Assembly: GCA_964596775.1 (NCBI GenBank)
Contig: CAZQVN010000001.1
Span: 1 to 64,000, forward strand
Origin: CAZQVN01 sp964596775
Lineage (GTDB): Bacteria > Eisenbacteria > RBG-16-71-46 > JABDJR01 > JAWXBZ01
Length of the DNA: 64,000 bases
Direction: 5' to 3'
Made by a program: the position numbers and the translations under genes. This document shows, piece by piece, positions 1-8,714 of this stretch; position 1 is the stretch's first letter, and each line of letters opens with the position of its first letter. The notes below the pieces were generated by a model. The model made no database searches. It was given only the letters and a program-made list of their open reading frames with translations, and was not told the DNA's origin.

Positions 1-605
1 ATCACAGCCAGTCGGCGATCTACGCGAACGGCCTGACGCCCGAGCGGGTGAAGCTGCAGCACGTGGCCATCGGCAAGGCGCAGGACAAGTTCAAGGGGAA
101 GCTCACGCTGTTCAAGGGCGTGGAGAGCGACATCCTCCCCGACGGGTCGCTGGATTACCCCGAGGAGGTCCTGGCCACCTACGACTATGTCGTGGCCTCC
201 ATCCATTCCGGATTCAGCCTGACGGAAGCGCAGCAGACGGCTCGGATGATCAGGGCGATCGCGAATCCGCACACCCGTCTCGTCGGCCATCCCACCGGCC
301 GCATCCTGCTCCAGCGCGACGGCTACCGCATGGACCTGAACGCCGTCCTCGAGGCGGCCGCGGAGCACGACGTGGCGGTGGAGATCAACGCGCACCCGAA
401 CCGCCTCGACCTGGACTGGCGCGACCTCCGCGCCGCCGTGGACAAGGGGTGCCGGATCACGATCAACCCGGACGCCCACGGCACGAACGAACTCCTTTTT
501 ACCCGCTACGGGGTGGGGATCGCGCGGAAGGGGTGGCTCACCGCCGCGCACGTCATCAATACGATGGGCGTGAAGGAGATCAGGGCGTTCCTCGGGAAAA
601 GATAG
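1..605 (+). CDS. polX: PolX-type PHP domain, 5' end cut by window edge
   Basis: The reading frame is open from the first bases (frame beginning at base 3), so this is the C-terminal part of a longer protein rather than a small gene starting at the internal GTG at 48. It shows the metal-binding PHP motifs in order: HSQSAIYANG, GVESDILPDGSLDY, VASIHSGF, GHPTGR, EINAHPNRLDLDW and INPDAHG. This order and spacing is that of the C-terminal PHP domain of bacterial family X DNA polymerases, a 3'-5' exonuclease/phosphoesterase module used in base-excision repair. The polymerase half should lie upstream of the window. A stand-alone PHP phosphatase is possible but less likely given the PolX-like wording of the motifs. 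Confidence 0.85.
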   Translation, partial: HSQSAIYANGLTPERVKLQHVAIGKAQDKFKGKLTLFKGVESDILPDGSLDYPEEVLATYDYVVASIHSGFSLTEAQQTARMIRAIANPHTRLVGHPTGRILLQRDGYRMDLNAVLEAAAEHDVAVEINAHPNRLDLDWRDLRAAVDKGCRITINPDAHGTNELLFTRYGVGIARKGWLTAAHVINTMGVKEIRAFLGKR

Positions 606-642
606 CCCCCGCCATTTTTCGTTTGCCTGCCCGGACTCCATG

Positions 643-677
643 TGCTAGTTTTTTAGCATAGTGCTACGAAATCAGCA
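643..677. promoter_or_regulatory. Two dyads upstream of blaI/M56 pair, candidate BlaI operators
   Basis: Two perfect short inverted repeats lie side by side: TGCTA-N6-TAGCA (643-658) and GTGCT-N8-AGCAC (661-677). A weak promoter TTGCCT-N17-TAGTTT can be drawn at 623-651, so the first dyad would cover the -10. BlaI/MecI repressors are dimers that bind short dyads over their own promoter, so autoregulation is the natural reading. The arms differ from the staphylococcal TACA/TGTA operators. Confidence 0.45.
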
Positions 678-763
678 CCGTGCTCTTCTCAGGCCCGCCC
701 GAAACCCCGCCCGGCCGGCCGACCGATCGTCATGCTGGTGAAACGCCGAAAGGAGAACGGAAC

Positions 764-1150
764 ATGGCGGAACGCCCCGACCTGAGCCGCCGCGAGCGGC
801 AGATCATGGACATCGTCTACCGACGGGGGCGCGTCACCGTGTCCGACGTGCTCGAGGAGATCCCCGACCCGCCAAGCTATTCGTCCGTGCGGGCCCTGCT
901 CGGCAAGCTCGAGGACAAGGGGCATCTCCGGCACGAGGAGGACGGCCCCCGCTACGTGTACCTGGCCACGCTCCCCCGCGACAAGGCCCGGGCCACCGCC
1001 ATGGACCGGCTCCTGCGCACCTTTTTCGGGGGATCGCCGGTCAGCGCGGTCGCGGCGCTTCTGGATTCGTCCTCGTCCGAACTTTCCGACGAGGAGCTTC
1101 AACAGCTGGACAGCCTGATCCGTCAGGCACGGAAAAGGGGGAAGAAGTGA
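764..1150 (+). CDS. BlaI/MecI-type transcriptional repressor
   Basis: A winged-helix repressor of about 128 residues, the usual length of BlaI/MecI. The N-terminal half reads LSRRERQIMDIVYRRGRVTVSDVLEEI followed by SYSSVRALLGKLEDKGHL (quoted in two parts: helix-turn-helix and recognition helix), then the wing ending in RYVYLATL. The C-terminal half is the helical dimerisation region. The ATG at 764 is chosen because AGGAG lies at 751-755; longer in-frame starts lack a site. The stop overlaps the start of the M56 metallopeptidase gene (TGATG), so the two are translationally coupled. In known BlaI-BlaR1 systems the membrane protease inactivates the repressor after sensing a ligand. No beta-lactamase lies nearby, so the target genes may simply be this operon. 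Confidence 0.9.
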   Translation: MAERPDLSRRERQIMDIVYRRGRVTVSDVLEEIPDPPSYSSVRALLGKLEDKGHLRHEEDGPRYVYLATLPRDKARATAMDRLLRTFFGGSPVSAVAALLDSSSSELSDEELQQLDSLIRQARKRGKK

Positions 1151-3333
1151 TGCCCGAACTCATGAACCTCATGACCGCGGACTGGACCGGCTTCCTGGCC
1201 GGGCTGGCCGTTCGCAGCCTGCTGATTCTCGGAGCCGCCGCGGTTGCCGCCGCGCTGGCCCGCCGCGCTTCGGCGTCCATCCGCCACCTGGTCTGGACCG
1301 CCGCCGTCGGGGCGCTGCTCGTGATGCCGATCCTGTCCATCATTGTGCCGAAATGGGCGCCCAAAATCCCGCTTCCCGCCGCGCTGACGGATGCCGGAGC
1401 GCCGTTGAACATCGACCCGGCGAACGGCACGGCCATGCCGGCGGCGGATCTCGCTCCGGTCGCCGGCGGAGGCATCGCCACCACGGCTCCCGCATCGACC
1501 GGTCCGGAAACCCGCGCCGCACAGGCCACCCCCTCGTCGCGCGGGGTTCCGAAACCGGATCTCCTTCGGGCCGGAGCGGCGCCCCTTTTCTGGGGCTTCG
1601 GCTGCGCCGCCGTTCTGCTGCTCATGGTGATGGAGATCGCGCGGCTCCGCCGGATCACCCGGAACGCCGTGCCGATCCTCGGCGATCCCCGTTCCGACCT
1701 GGCCGAGCGGATCGGCCGGGGGCTCGGTCTGTCGCGCCGCCCCCGGATCCTCGAGGGAGAGCCTTCGGTCATGCCGATGACCTGGGGGTTCCTCACGCCG
1801 GTCATCCTCCTTCCGGCCGCCTCGCGCAACTGGAGCGTGGCCCGTCTCACGTCCGTGCTCCATCACGAAATGGCCCACGTGCGCCGCGGCGACTACGCCG
1901 TCCAGTTGCTTGCGGAGTTCGCGGCGGCTCTCTACTGGTTCAATCCGCTGGTCTGGTACGCGGCGCACCGCCTCAAGGTGGAGCGGGAGCTGGCCTGCGA
2001 CGATGAAGTCGTGACCGGCGGCACGGCGTCCTGCGACTACGCGGACGACCTTCTCGAACTGGCCCGGACCATGCGGACGTATCGGATGACCTCGCGCGCC
2101 GCGCTGTCGATGGCACGCCCGTCAAAGCTCGCCCAGCGGCTCCGGGCGATCCTCGACGAGAAGCGGGCGCGGAACCGTTTCTCGCATCGCGGTGTGGCGG
2201 CGGTGGCCGCCCTGGCCCTGGTTCTCTCGGCCGCGATCGCTTCGGTGAGCCCGGCGATGGTCGCGGAACGGGCGCCGGCGCCGCCGCGGGCGCCGAGGGC
2301 GGTCCTCGCCCCCGCCGTGCCGGCAACGCCGGCTCTTCCGGTTCCGTTTCCGGCGCCGGCGATCGCGCCATCACGCCTGATGTCGCCCATGCCGCCGCTG
2401 CCGTCCGTGGCTCCGGCGGTTCCGGACATGCACTTCTTCGCGCAGGCGTTTTCCGACGAGGAAACCCGGGGTCGCTGGCGGGCGGAACGGGACGGCGACC
2501 AGGTCTGGTTCGAGCTCCGGTTCCGTTCCGGCTCAAGCTCCTGGACACATTCCTTCAGCATTCCCGTGAAGGAGTTCGATTCGATCTCCGCGCGGACCCA
2601 TGATGGCTTCGAAATCCGCCGCGATGCCGGCACGTTTTACTGCACAGGAGATTTCGAGGTAACGAAGAAGGGCGCCGGGGGCTCTGGCGAAGTCCGCTTC
2701 GAGGGGAACCCCGACTACATCGCGAAGATGAAACGCCTCGGCTACAGGGTGGATCGCGGGGAACTCATGCCGATGGCCTCACACGACGTGTCCTTTGCCT
2801 TCATCGAGGCCATGGCGAAATCCGGATACGACGACCTGACCCTTGACCGGTTGCTGGAGTTCCGCATCCACGGGGTCACGCCCGAGTTCGTGCAGGCCAT
2901 GCACAGGGAAGGCCTGGGCGACATCCCGTCGAGCCGGCTCGTCGAGATGCGCATCCACGGGGTCACACCGGAGTTCGTGGCCGCCATGCGCAGGATGGGG
3001 TTGAACTCCTACAGCGCCGACGACTTCGTCCAGCTGCGGATCCACGGCGTCACGCCGGAGTTTGCGGAAGCCGTCGGCCGGCTCGGCCTGAAGGGCCTGT
3101 CGATCGATGATCTCCTGCAGATGCGGATCCACGGCGTCACTCCCGAGTTCGTGGCCGAACTCGACGGCCTCGGCTACCGGCGCGTGCCCGTGGACCAGCT
3201 CGTCCAGATGCGCATCCACGGCGTTACTCCGGAATTCATCCGGGATGTCCAGCGGGACGGGTACCGCGATGCCACCGTGGAGGAACTGATCGAAATGAAG
3301 ATCATGGGGCGGGCGAGCCGGCGCCGGCACTGA
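1150..3333 (+). CDS. M56 (BlaR1-type) membrane metallopeptidase with C-terminal repeat array
   Basis: A 727-residue membrane protease paired with the upstream BlaI-type repressor. Hydrophobic segments lie near residues 10-35, 55-72, 143-165 and 348-372. The zinc motif HEMAH is at about 239-243, followed by the M56 glutamate region ELACDDEVV. After the last membrane segment comes a Pro/Ala-rich stretch, then a beta-rich domain (about 430-530). The final 180 residues are five near-identical copies of a 29-residue unit centred on RIHGVTPEF, preceded by a degenerate copy (SHDVSFAF). BlaR1 proteins normally end in a penicillin-binding sensor domain, which is absent, so the signal sensed is unknown. 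The start is the ATG overlapping the blaI stop. The protease assignment is firm; the ligand is not inferable. Confidence 0.88.
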   Translation: MPELMNLMTADWTGFLAGLAVRSLLILGAAAVAAALARRASASIRHLVWTAAVGALLVMPILSIIVPKWAPKIPLPAALTDAGAPLNIDPANGTAMPAADLAPVAGGGIATTAPASTGPETRAAQATPSSRGVPKPDLLRAGAAPLFWGFGCAAVLLLMVMEIARLRRITRNAVPILGDPRSDLAERIGRGLGLSRRPRILEGEPSVMPMTWGFLTPVILLPAASRNWSVARLTSVLHHEMAHVRRGDYAVQLLAEFAAALYWFNPLVWYAAHRLKVERELACDDEVVTGGTASCDYADDLLELARTMRTYRMTSRAALSMARPSKLAQRLRAILDEKRARNRFSHRGVAAVAALALVLSAAIASVSPAMVAERAPAPPRAPRAVLAPAVPATPALPVPFPAPAIAPSRLMSPMPPLPSVAPAVPDMHFFAQAFSDEETRGRWRAERDGDQVWFELRFRSGSSSWTHSFSIPVKEFDSISARTHDGFEIRRDAGTFYCTGDFEVTKKGAGGSGEVRFEGNPDYIAKMKRLGYRVDRGELMPMASHDVSFAFIEAMAKSGYDDLTLDRLLEFRIHGVTPEFVQAMHREGLGDIPSSRLVEMRIHGVTPEFVAAMRRMGLNSYSADDFVQLRIHGVTPEFAEAVGRLGLKGLSIDDLLQMRIHGVTPEFVAELDGLGYRRVPVDQLVQMRIHGVTPEFIRDVQRDGYRDATVEELIEMKIMGRASRRRH
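2776..3323 (+). repeat. 87-bp tandem coding repeats (RIHGVTPEF units)
   Basis: The codon for the Arg of each RIHGVTPEF starts at 2863, 2950, 3037, 3124 and 3211, an exact 87-bp (29-codon) period. A diverged copy (ASHDVSFAF) starts at 2776 and a partial one (EMKIMG) closes the array. Each unit reads roughly RIHGVTPEF, a helix of about nine residues with a Gly-Leu/Tyr, then a D-[DQR]-L-[VLI]-[QE] helix. The DNA differs by synonymous changes, so the copies are held by protein-level selection rather than by recent duplication. Confidence 0.9.
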
Positions 3334-3528
3334 ATCGAGAACCGGCTGAAGGCTCTTGTGAGGCCGAAAACCGGGTCGAATCACCCGAACCGGGCCGGCG
3401 GGGTCGCGGAGAACCGGCAAATGGAAACATCTTCACTTTCGCGGCGCGAGGCCGATAACAGTGGCACTGCTCAAGGTCGCGCGCACGCAGAACATGGAGC
3501 CCCGTCTCCGCCGGACCCGGGAGGATTC

Positions 3529-3984
3529 ATGCCGGTCGAAAACAACAAGGTCGTCGTCCATTACCTGAACGGCAGCCTGTTGAAAGGGATCACCCAGGAC
3601 TTCTTTCCCAACCGCCCCAGGTTTCATGTCCAGCCGATCGGCGGAGGAGACGCCGTCGAGGTCGCCTGCGCGAATCTCAAGGGCGTGTTCTTCGTGAACG
3701 ACTACTCCGGAGACGGAACGCGCCGCGACATTCCGGGCTTCCTGGCGGGCCCCGGCGAAACATCGCACGGAAAGAAGGTGGCCGCCCTGTTCAAGGACGG
3801 CGAGCTCCTCTGCGGCTACTCGCTGGCCTTTTCGCGGGAGCGCGACGGTTTCTTCATCTTCCCCTGCGACAAGGGCGCGAACAACGTCCGCGTCTACGTC
3901 CTGATCGCGGCCACCGTGGACATCAAGGCCGGGCCGGCCGCAGACGAGCTGGCGCGCCGGGTGCTGAAATCCCGCGCGGCCTGA
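3529..3984 (+). CDS. Conserved small cytoplasmic protein (DUF6982-like)
   Basis: A 151-residue soluble protein without signal peptide. The start is the ATG at 3529, preceded by GGGAGG at 3519-3524; the longer frame upstream is rich in unlikely residues. It begins with VVVHYLNGSLLKGITQDF and continues FPNRPRFHVQPI, followed by a short beta-strand unit VEVACANLKGVFFVNDY, then a second strand-rich half KVAALFKDGELLCGYSLAF. The repeated 'hydrophobic strand, DGxLLxG turn' layout suggests two related small beta-barrels of PilZ-like size, but no c-di-GMP motif (RxxxR, [DN]xSxxG) is visible. I believe this matches the uncharacterised family DUF6982; that name is from memory and the function is unknown. 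Confidence 0.7.
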   Translation: MPVENNKVVVHYLNGSLLKGITQDFFPNRPRFHVQPIGGGDAVEVACANLKGVFFVNDYSGDGTRRDIPGFLAGPGETSHGKKVAALFKDGELLCGYSLAFSRERDGFFIFPCDKGANNVRVYVLIAATVDIKAGPAADELARRVLKSRAA

Positions 3985-4023
3985 TCGGCACCGCCCTTTG
4001 AAGTCCCGCGCGGCCTGACCGGC
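3965..4023. repeat. 25-bp direct repeat across the end of a gene
   Basis: Bases 3965-3989 and 3999-4023 are the same 25-mer with two differences (34-bp period). The first copy includes the last codons and stop of the gene at 3529; the second is non-coding. It looks like a local slippage or duplication event. Confidence 0.6.
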
Positions 4024-4050
4024 GCGGACCGACGCGCTGCCGGGAAGAAC

Positions 4051-5190
4051 CTACCGCCGGTACCAGACCTCCTTCGAATTGTCTCCGTACGTGACCAGCA
4101 GGCTGTTTCCTTCCACGTAATAGCGGGCGTACGGCGTCCATCCGCCTGATCCCGCATCCTGCACGTACACAACCCGGTTCTCCGTTTTCCACCGCCCCGT
4201 TTCCTGCGCCCCCGACGGAGATCCGCTGTCGAAACTCCCGGCATCGCCGCCGCCGACGACCCGTCCTCCGCCGATGGCAAAGGTACCGTCGGCGTAGATC
4301 TCCACCACGCTTTCCGTGGCGGCGGAAAAATCGCCGCTCGTGTAGGACTGCGTTCTCACCCAGCGCCCGACGAGGGCGGGATCCCTCTCCACGCCGGTTT
4401 CGGGCGGCTTCGGCCCGGTGTCCCGCTCCTTCCCGCGACTGCCGGCCGGCTGGAATGTCGCCGTCACCGGCCGCGTGCCGCCGGAGTTGTCCGGCAGGAA
4501 CAGCACGAGGGTCACGTCGGCACCGCTGCGGGCCAGTTCGAACGGCAGTTCGCCCCCCTGTTTGGGGTCCAGGAGTGTCCCGGTGACCTTTCCATCACGG
4601 AGCGTGCCGGAGAGGCGGTACGGATAGCCCGCGGCATCGACATCACCGGTGAGCGCGCCGTCCTCGACGCGTAGGGTCAACGTGGTCCGGGCCTCGAACA
4701 GCGTCCCGACCCATGTGCCGTCGAGCTGCGTGCCGGAACGAGTCGCCGCATCCGGGGCTTTCCGCGCCGGCGCGTCGGCCTCGGCCCGTGGATCCCCTCC
4801 CGATGCGGTGGAGGATCCCGGGTGCCGCGGGAGCGTCAGCGCGATACCGGCGTCCTCCCTGGGCTCGCCCGAATCGTCCAGTGGAACGACCAGCGCCTCG
4901 ATGCCCGGTTCACTGAGGCTGGCTTTGAGAAAGAACCCCTCCCCCTCGTCGTCCCGGGGATAGACCTCGGACAGCAGGACGCCGTCCTCGAGGAATCCGT
5001 CGAGTTCATGAACGCGACCTCCCACCGTGAACAGTCCCGAAATGAACCCCGCGCCCACCGATTCGAGCACCAGTTCACAGGATTCGCCGGCGGCCGTCTT
5101 TCCGGAATAGCGACCGTTCCAGGCCTCCGTCGCCGCGGCCATCCGCGGCAGCGCCAGCATCACGATCACCAGGAACAGAGAACGGATCAT
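4051..5190 (-). CDS. Secreted beta-rich protein with lipocalin-like C-terminus
   Basis: A 379-residue exported protein with a signal peptide at residues 1-20 (MIRSLFLVIVMLALPRMAAA). Three strand-rich modules follow: WNGRYSGKTAAGESCELVLE (about 24-130), GTWVGTLFEARTTLTLRVED (about 158-250) and LVGRWVRTQSY with EIYADGTF (about 275-379). They are separated by Pro/Ala/Asp-rich linkers. The 'G-x-W-x-G ... L-x-L ... G-x-[LI]-x-G' pattern resembles copies of a calycin/lipocalin-like barrel. A perfect AGGAGG precedes the ATG. I do not recognise a named family; a periplasmic or surface binding protein is the most that can be said. Confidence 0.75.
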   Translation of the reverse strand: MIRSLFLVIVMLALPRMAAATEAWNGRYSGKTAAGESCELVLESVGAGFISGLFTVGGRVHELDGFLEDGVLLSEVYPRDDEGEGFFLKASLSEPGIEALVVPLDDSGEPREDAGIALTLPRHPGSSTASGGDPRAEADAPARKAPDAATRSGTQLDGTWVGTLFEARTTLTLRVEDGALTGDVDAAGYPYRLSGTLRDGKVTGTLLDPKQGGELPFELARSGADVTLVLFLPDNSGGTRPVTATFQPAGSRGKERDTGPKPPETGVERDPALVGRWVRTQSYTSGDFSAATESVVEIYADGTFAIGGGRVVGGGDAGSFDSGSPSGAQETGRWKTENRVVYVQDAGSGGWTPYARYYVEGNSLLVTYGDNSKEVWYRR

Positions 5191-5274
5191 GGTACACCTC
5201 CTGTTCGGGGCGCCGGACCCGGCGGCCCCATCGGTCAGCCTGTCTCCACGCAGTACTCGAACTTCACCCGTCCG

Positions 5275-6795
5275 CTACTCCGAAGCCCCCCGTTCCAGGT
5301 ACGGCTGCAGCGGGTTGTCCATGTCGAAGCCGAACAGCCGCGGCGACTCTCCGATGACCGCCGCGGCAAAGATCTTCAGGACGTAATCCTTCGTTTCCGC
5401 CGGCATCCGGTCCCGATAGCGGTCGAGGAACGCCCAGTAGTTCCGCGAACCCGGATCCGCCGGAATCCCCTCCAAGGCCTCCTTCGGAATCGACTGCGGC
5501 CCGGGCAGCTGCTCGAGGCGGTCGACGATCCGGTGTTCCCCCCAGTTGTAGGACGCCACGACGAGCAGGCCCGAGGCCTGCGCCAGCGTTCCGTAGATCT
5601 CCTGGAGATACCGGGACGCGGCGTCGGTGGATTTCTCGAAATTGTGCCGGTCGTCGAGCGGGTCCACCATGTTCAGGTCGGCATACGGGCCGGGATCGAG
5701 CTCGTACCGCTTGGCCGTGGCCGGGATGAACTGCCACATCCCCTTGGCCCGTCCCCAGCGGGTCTGCGGGCCGATCGCCTCGAGGTTGAAGTTGCTCTCC
5801 TGGAGCGCCAGGTAGAAGAACTGCGCCGGCAGCCCGCGCTGCTGCATCTTCCGCACGATGCGACCGGTGAAGCCGTTGTCCTCGGCGGTGCGGATCGCCT
5901 TCATGTAGCGACCTCGACCCGCCGGAGTCTGCCAGTAGGTGCGGATCATCAGCTCGACGCTGTCGGCGAACGCGGCCGGCATGCCGAACTCGCTCTCGTT
6001 GAACACCCGGGCCATCTTGTAGATGACCTTCTCCCGCTCGTTGAGCTTGCGGTAGATGCCGAGTTCCTCGATGTAACCGTCGTACCGTTGCGTCATCCGG
6101 CGGCGGCTGTCCTCCAGCCCCTCCAGCTGCTCGGAAAGGGCGGCGTTCCCCGAACTCTCCACGACGGCGCGGATCTGGGCGATCTGGAGGTCCAGCGTCT
6201 TCATGTCCGTGAACAGCCCGGCCGCGGCCGCGCGCTGCTTCGTGATCAGCGATTGCTGGTACGCGGCAAATCCGGCCAGGACAAGAACCACGACGAGCGC
6301 CGCCGCGCCGATCCAGTAGTAGCGCTTCTTCTGCTTCTTCTGGACCGTGGCGAACGCCTTGCGGATCATCATCGTGTGCTCGCCGGCGTCGGCGTCGTCC
6401 GACCGGGCATAGTGCTCGATGTACCGGTCGATCGATTTCCTTTCGTGACGGGTAAAGCGGCTGGCGCCGGTCGTGGCGGCGACGGGCGACTCGACGGTGA
6501 AGTGGAGGATCGGCCCCTCCTGCCCGAGCTGTACCGTGGACGCTCCGGTCAGGATCTGCTCGGCCACCCGGACCCCGCCGGCGTAGCAGCCGTTCGTGCT
6601 GCCCTTGTCGCGGAGAATCCAGGTTCCGGACTCGAAGAGGACCTCGGCGTGGACGCGGCTGACCACGTCGGTGTCGAACCGGAGGTCGCATTCGACGCCC
6701 CGCCCCATCCGGAAGGCGGAGTTGAACCGGCGCCCCGCTGAGGGGCCCTCACCGTCGAGACGAACGCGGATGGGGGGCGGCGGATCGGGAGTCAT
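5275..6795 (-). CDS. FHA domain - membrane segment - lytic transglycosylase (SLT) fusion
   Basis: A 506-residue protein joining three parts. Residues 8-105 are an FHA phosphothreonine-binding domain with GRG (31-33), SRVH (46-49) and STNG (66-69). Residues 160-179 (WIGAAALVVVLVLAGFAAY) form one membrane helix, preceded by a Lys-rich cytoplasmic stretch, so the FHA domain faces the cytoplasm. Residues 185-250 are coiled coil. Residues 320-430 are a family 1 transglycosylase with catalytic Glu333 in ALQESNF, then GMWQFIPATA and VVASYNWG, placing cell-wall cleavage in the periplasm. A TATAGT hexamer lies 11 bases before the ATG at 6807-6812. The architecture implies that a Ser/Thr kinase, such as the one at 10798, controls peptidoglycan cleavage; that link is inferred. 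Confidence 0.87.
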   Translation of the reverse strand: MTPDPPPPIRVRLDGEGPSAGRRFNSAFRMGRGVECDLRFDTDVVSRVHAEVLFESGTWILRDKGSTNGCYAGGVRVAEQILTGASTVQLGQEGPILHFTVESPVAATTGASRFTRHERKSIDRYIEHYARSDDADAGEHTMMIRKAFATVQKKQKKRYYWIGAAALVVVLVLAGFAAYQQSLITKQRAAAAGLFTDMKTLDLQIAQIRAVVESSGNAALSEQLEGLEDSRRRMTQRYDGYIEELGIYRKLNEREKVIYKMARVFNESEFGMPAAFADSVELMIRTYWQTPAGRGRYMKAIRTAEDNGFTGRIVRKMQQRGLPAQFFYLALQESNFNLEAIGPQTRWGRAKGMWQFIPATAKRYELDPGPYADLNMVDPLDDRHNFEKSTDAASRYLQEIYGTLAQASGLLVVASYNWGEHRIVDRLEQLPGPQSIPKEALEGIPADPGSRNYWAFLDRYRDRMPAETKDYVLKIFAAAVIGESPRLFGFDMDNPLQPYLERGASE

Positions 6796-6945
6796 GGTTC
6801 CGGGCGACTATACACCAGGCGGGTGCCCGGCGGGCCACGGAACGACGCCGCGGACGGGCCGGATGGAACTCCCCGGACCAGCGCCTCGACCTCGGCGTGC
6901 AACCCCGGCGACCTCCGTGCCGGCCTCGTCAAGGGCTGTGCCGAT

Positions 6946-6973
6946 TGACCGCCCGGAACCGGCCTCCTACAAT
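6946..6973 (+). promoter_or_regulatory. Promoter TTGACC-N16-TACAAT of the ETF-QO gene, leaderless start
   Basis: A near-consensus sigma70-type pair: TTGACC at 6946-6951 and TACAAT at 6968-6973. The -10 ends six bases before the ATG at 6980, so transcription should begin on or next to the start codon. No Shine-Dalgarno sequence is present. Confidence 0.65.
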
Positions 6974-6979
6974 GCGCCC

Positions 6980-8659
6980 ATGACTCAAGAACGCGAAGTC
7001 CTGGATGTCGATGTGCTGTTCGTCGGAGCCGGTCCCGCCGGTCTGGCCGGCGCCCTGCACCTGGCGAACCTGGCCGAAAAGGAAAAGGAAGCCGGGCGAA
7101 TCGAGGGGGAAGGTCTCGAGATCGCCGTCATCGAAAAGGCGGCCGAGGTCGGCATGCACGGCATTTCCGGCGCCGTTCTCGATCCGAAGGCGATCCGGGA
7201 GCTCATCCCCGACTTCGAGGCCGTCGGGGCGCCGATCGAGTCTCCCGTCACGTCCGACGAGTTCTATTTCCTGACCGACGGCGGCAAATTCAAGTCACCG
7301 ATCAACCCGCCGCAGCTCCAGAACCATGGCAACTACATCGTCTCGCTCGGCAACCTGACGAAGTGGATGGCCGAAAAGGTCGAGGAGAAGGGCGTTTACG
7401 TCTTCACCGGCTTCCCGGGCAGCGAACTCCTCTACGAGGGGGACCAGGTGGTCGGCGTCCGCACCGGCGACAAGGGGATCGACAAGGACGGCGCGCACAA
7501 GTCGAACTTCCAGCCGGGCACCGACATCCGGGCGAAGGTCACGATCCTCTGCGAAGGGGTGCGGGGATCGCTGGCCAAGCAGCTGATCGCGAAGCACGGC
7601 CTGGAATCGAAGGATCACCCGCAGGTGTACACGACGGGCGTCAAGGAAGTCTGGGAGATGCCGGAGGGGCGTGTTTCCCCCGGCCGCGTCATCCATACGC
7701 TCGGCTTTCCCCTCCCCGCGGAAACGTTCGGCGGCGGTTTCATCTACGGGATGTCGCGCAACCGCTGGTCGGTCGGGTTCGTGACCGGCCTCGACTACCG
7801 CAACCCGTTCACCGACCCGCATCACGAGATGCAGAAGTTCAAGACGCACCCGCTCGTGAAGGGCCTGCTCGACGGGGGCAAGATGGTGTCGTACGGCGCC
7901 AAGGCGATCCCCGAGGGGGGCTATTACGCCATGCCGAAGCCGATCGTGAACGGCCTGATGATCGCCGGCGACTCCGCCGGGTTCCTGAACGCGGCGCGGC
8001 TCAAGGGGATCCATCTCGCCATGAAGTCCGGCATGCTGGCCGCCGAAACGGCGCTGGCCGCGGTCCAGGCCGGCAACGTCACCGAGGCGGGACTGGCCGG
8101 CTATAGCGGGAAGATCAAGGCGTCGTGGGCGCACACGGAACTCTGGGGGCAGCGGAACTTCCACCAGCCGTACCAGAAGAATCTCTGGAACGGCATGCTC
8201 CACACCGGGCTGCAGATGATCACCGGGGGGCGGGGCCTCATCGATCCGTTCCCGTCCGTGCCCGGCTACGCGCGGATGGAAAAGAAGAAGGACTACTTCG
8301 GCAGCGCCGACGCGAAGCCGGACAAGATCAAGTTCGACGGCACGCTCACGTTCGACAAGCTGTCCGACGTATACCTGTCCGGCACGACGCACGACGAGAA
8401 CCAGCCCTGTCATCTCAAGGTGGCCGACCTGGACGTCTGCGCCAGCAGCTGCACGAAGGACTACGGCAACCCCTGTCAGCACTTCTGCCCGGCGGCCGTC
8501 TACGAGCCGCTGTACAAGGACGACGGGTCGCTGGACCGGCTTCAGATCAATTTTTCGAACTGCGTTCACTGCAAGACCTGCGACATCGCCGATCCGTACC
8601 AGATCATCACCTGGGTCACGCCGGAAGGCGGCGACGGGCCGAACTACCAGAACTTGTAG
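6980..8659 (+). CDS. Electron transfer flavoprotein-ubiquinone oxidoreductase
   Basis: A 559-residue flavoprotein that passes electrons from reduced electron transfer flavoprotein to the quinone pool at the membrane, linking fatty acid and amino acid oxidation to respiration. FAD-binding GAGPAG is at 16-21, followed by the family-typical GAVLDPKAIRELIPDF and the GDSAGFLNAARLKGIH region. The 4Fe-4S cluster is carried by Cys503 (FCPAAVYE) and Cys528, Cys531 and Cys534 (CVHCKTC). The length matches ETF-QO (about 550-600). Starting at ATG 6980, just after a strong promoter, gives a leaderless mRNA; the longer upstream frame overlaps the divergent FHA-SLT gene and is not conserved in character. 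No etfA or etfB gene is visible in the window. Confidence 0.95.
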   Translation: MTQEREVLDVDVLFVGAGPAGLAGALHLANLAEKEKEAGRIEGEGLEIAVIEKAAEVGMHGISGAVLDPKAIRELIPDFEAVGAPIESPVTSDEFYFLTDGGKFKSPINPPQLQNHGNYIVSLGNLTKWMAEKVEEKGVYVFTGFPGSELLYEGDQVVGVRTGDKGIDKDGAHKSNFQPGTDIRAKVTILCEGVRGSLAKQLIAKHGLESKDHPQVYTTGVKEVWEMPEGRVSPGRVIHTLGFPLPAETFGGGFIYGMSRNRWSVGFVTGLDYRNPFTDPHHEMQKFKTHPLVKGLLDGGKMVSYGAKAIPEGGYYAMPKPIVNGLMIAGDSAGFLNAARLKGIHLAMKSGMLAAETALAAVQAGNVTEAGLAGYSGKIKASWAHTELWGQRNFHQPYQKNLWNGMLHTGLQMITGGRGLIDPFPSVPGYARMEKKKDYFGSADAKPDKIKFDGTLTFDKLSDVYLSGTTHDENQPCHLKVADLDVCASSCTKDYGNPCQHFCPAAVYEPLYKDDGSLDRLQINFSNCVHCKTCDIADPYQIITWVTPEGGDGPNYQNL

Positions 8660-8714
8660 GGCCCCATGGAATTGAGCGACCTCACCCCCATGCTCCGCAC
8701 CTGGGACATTCCGG

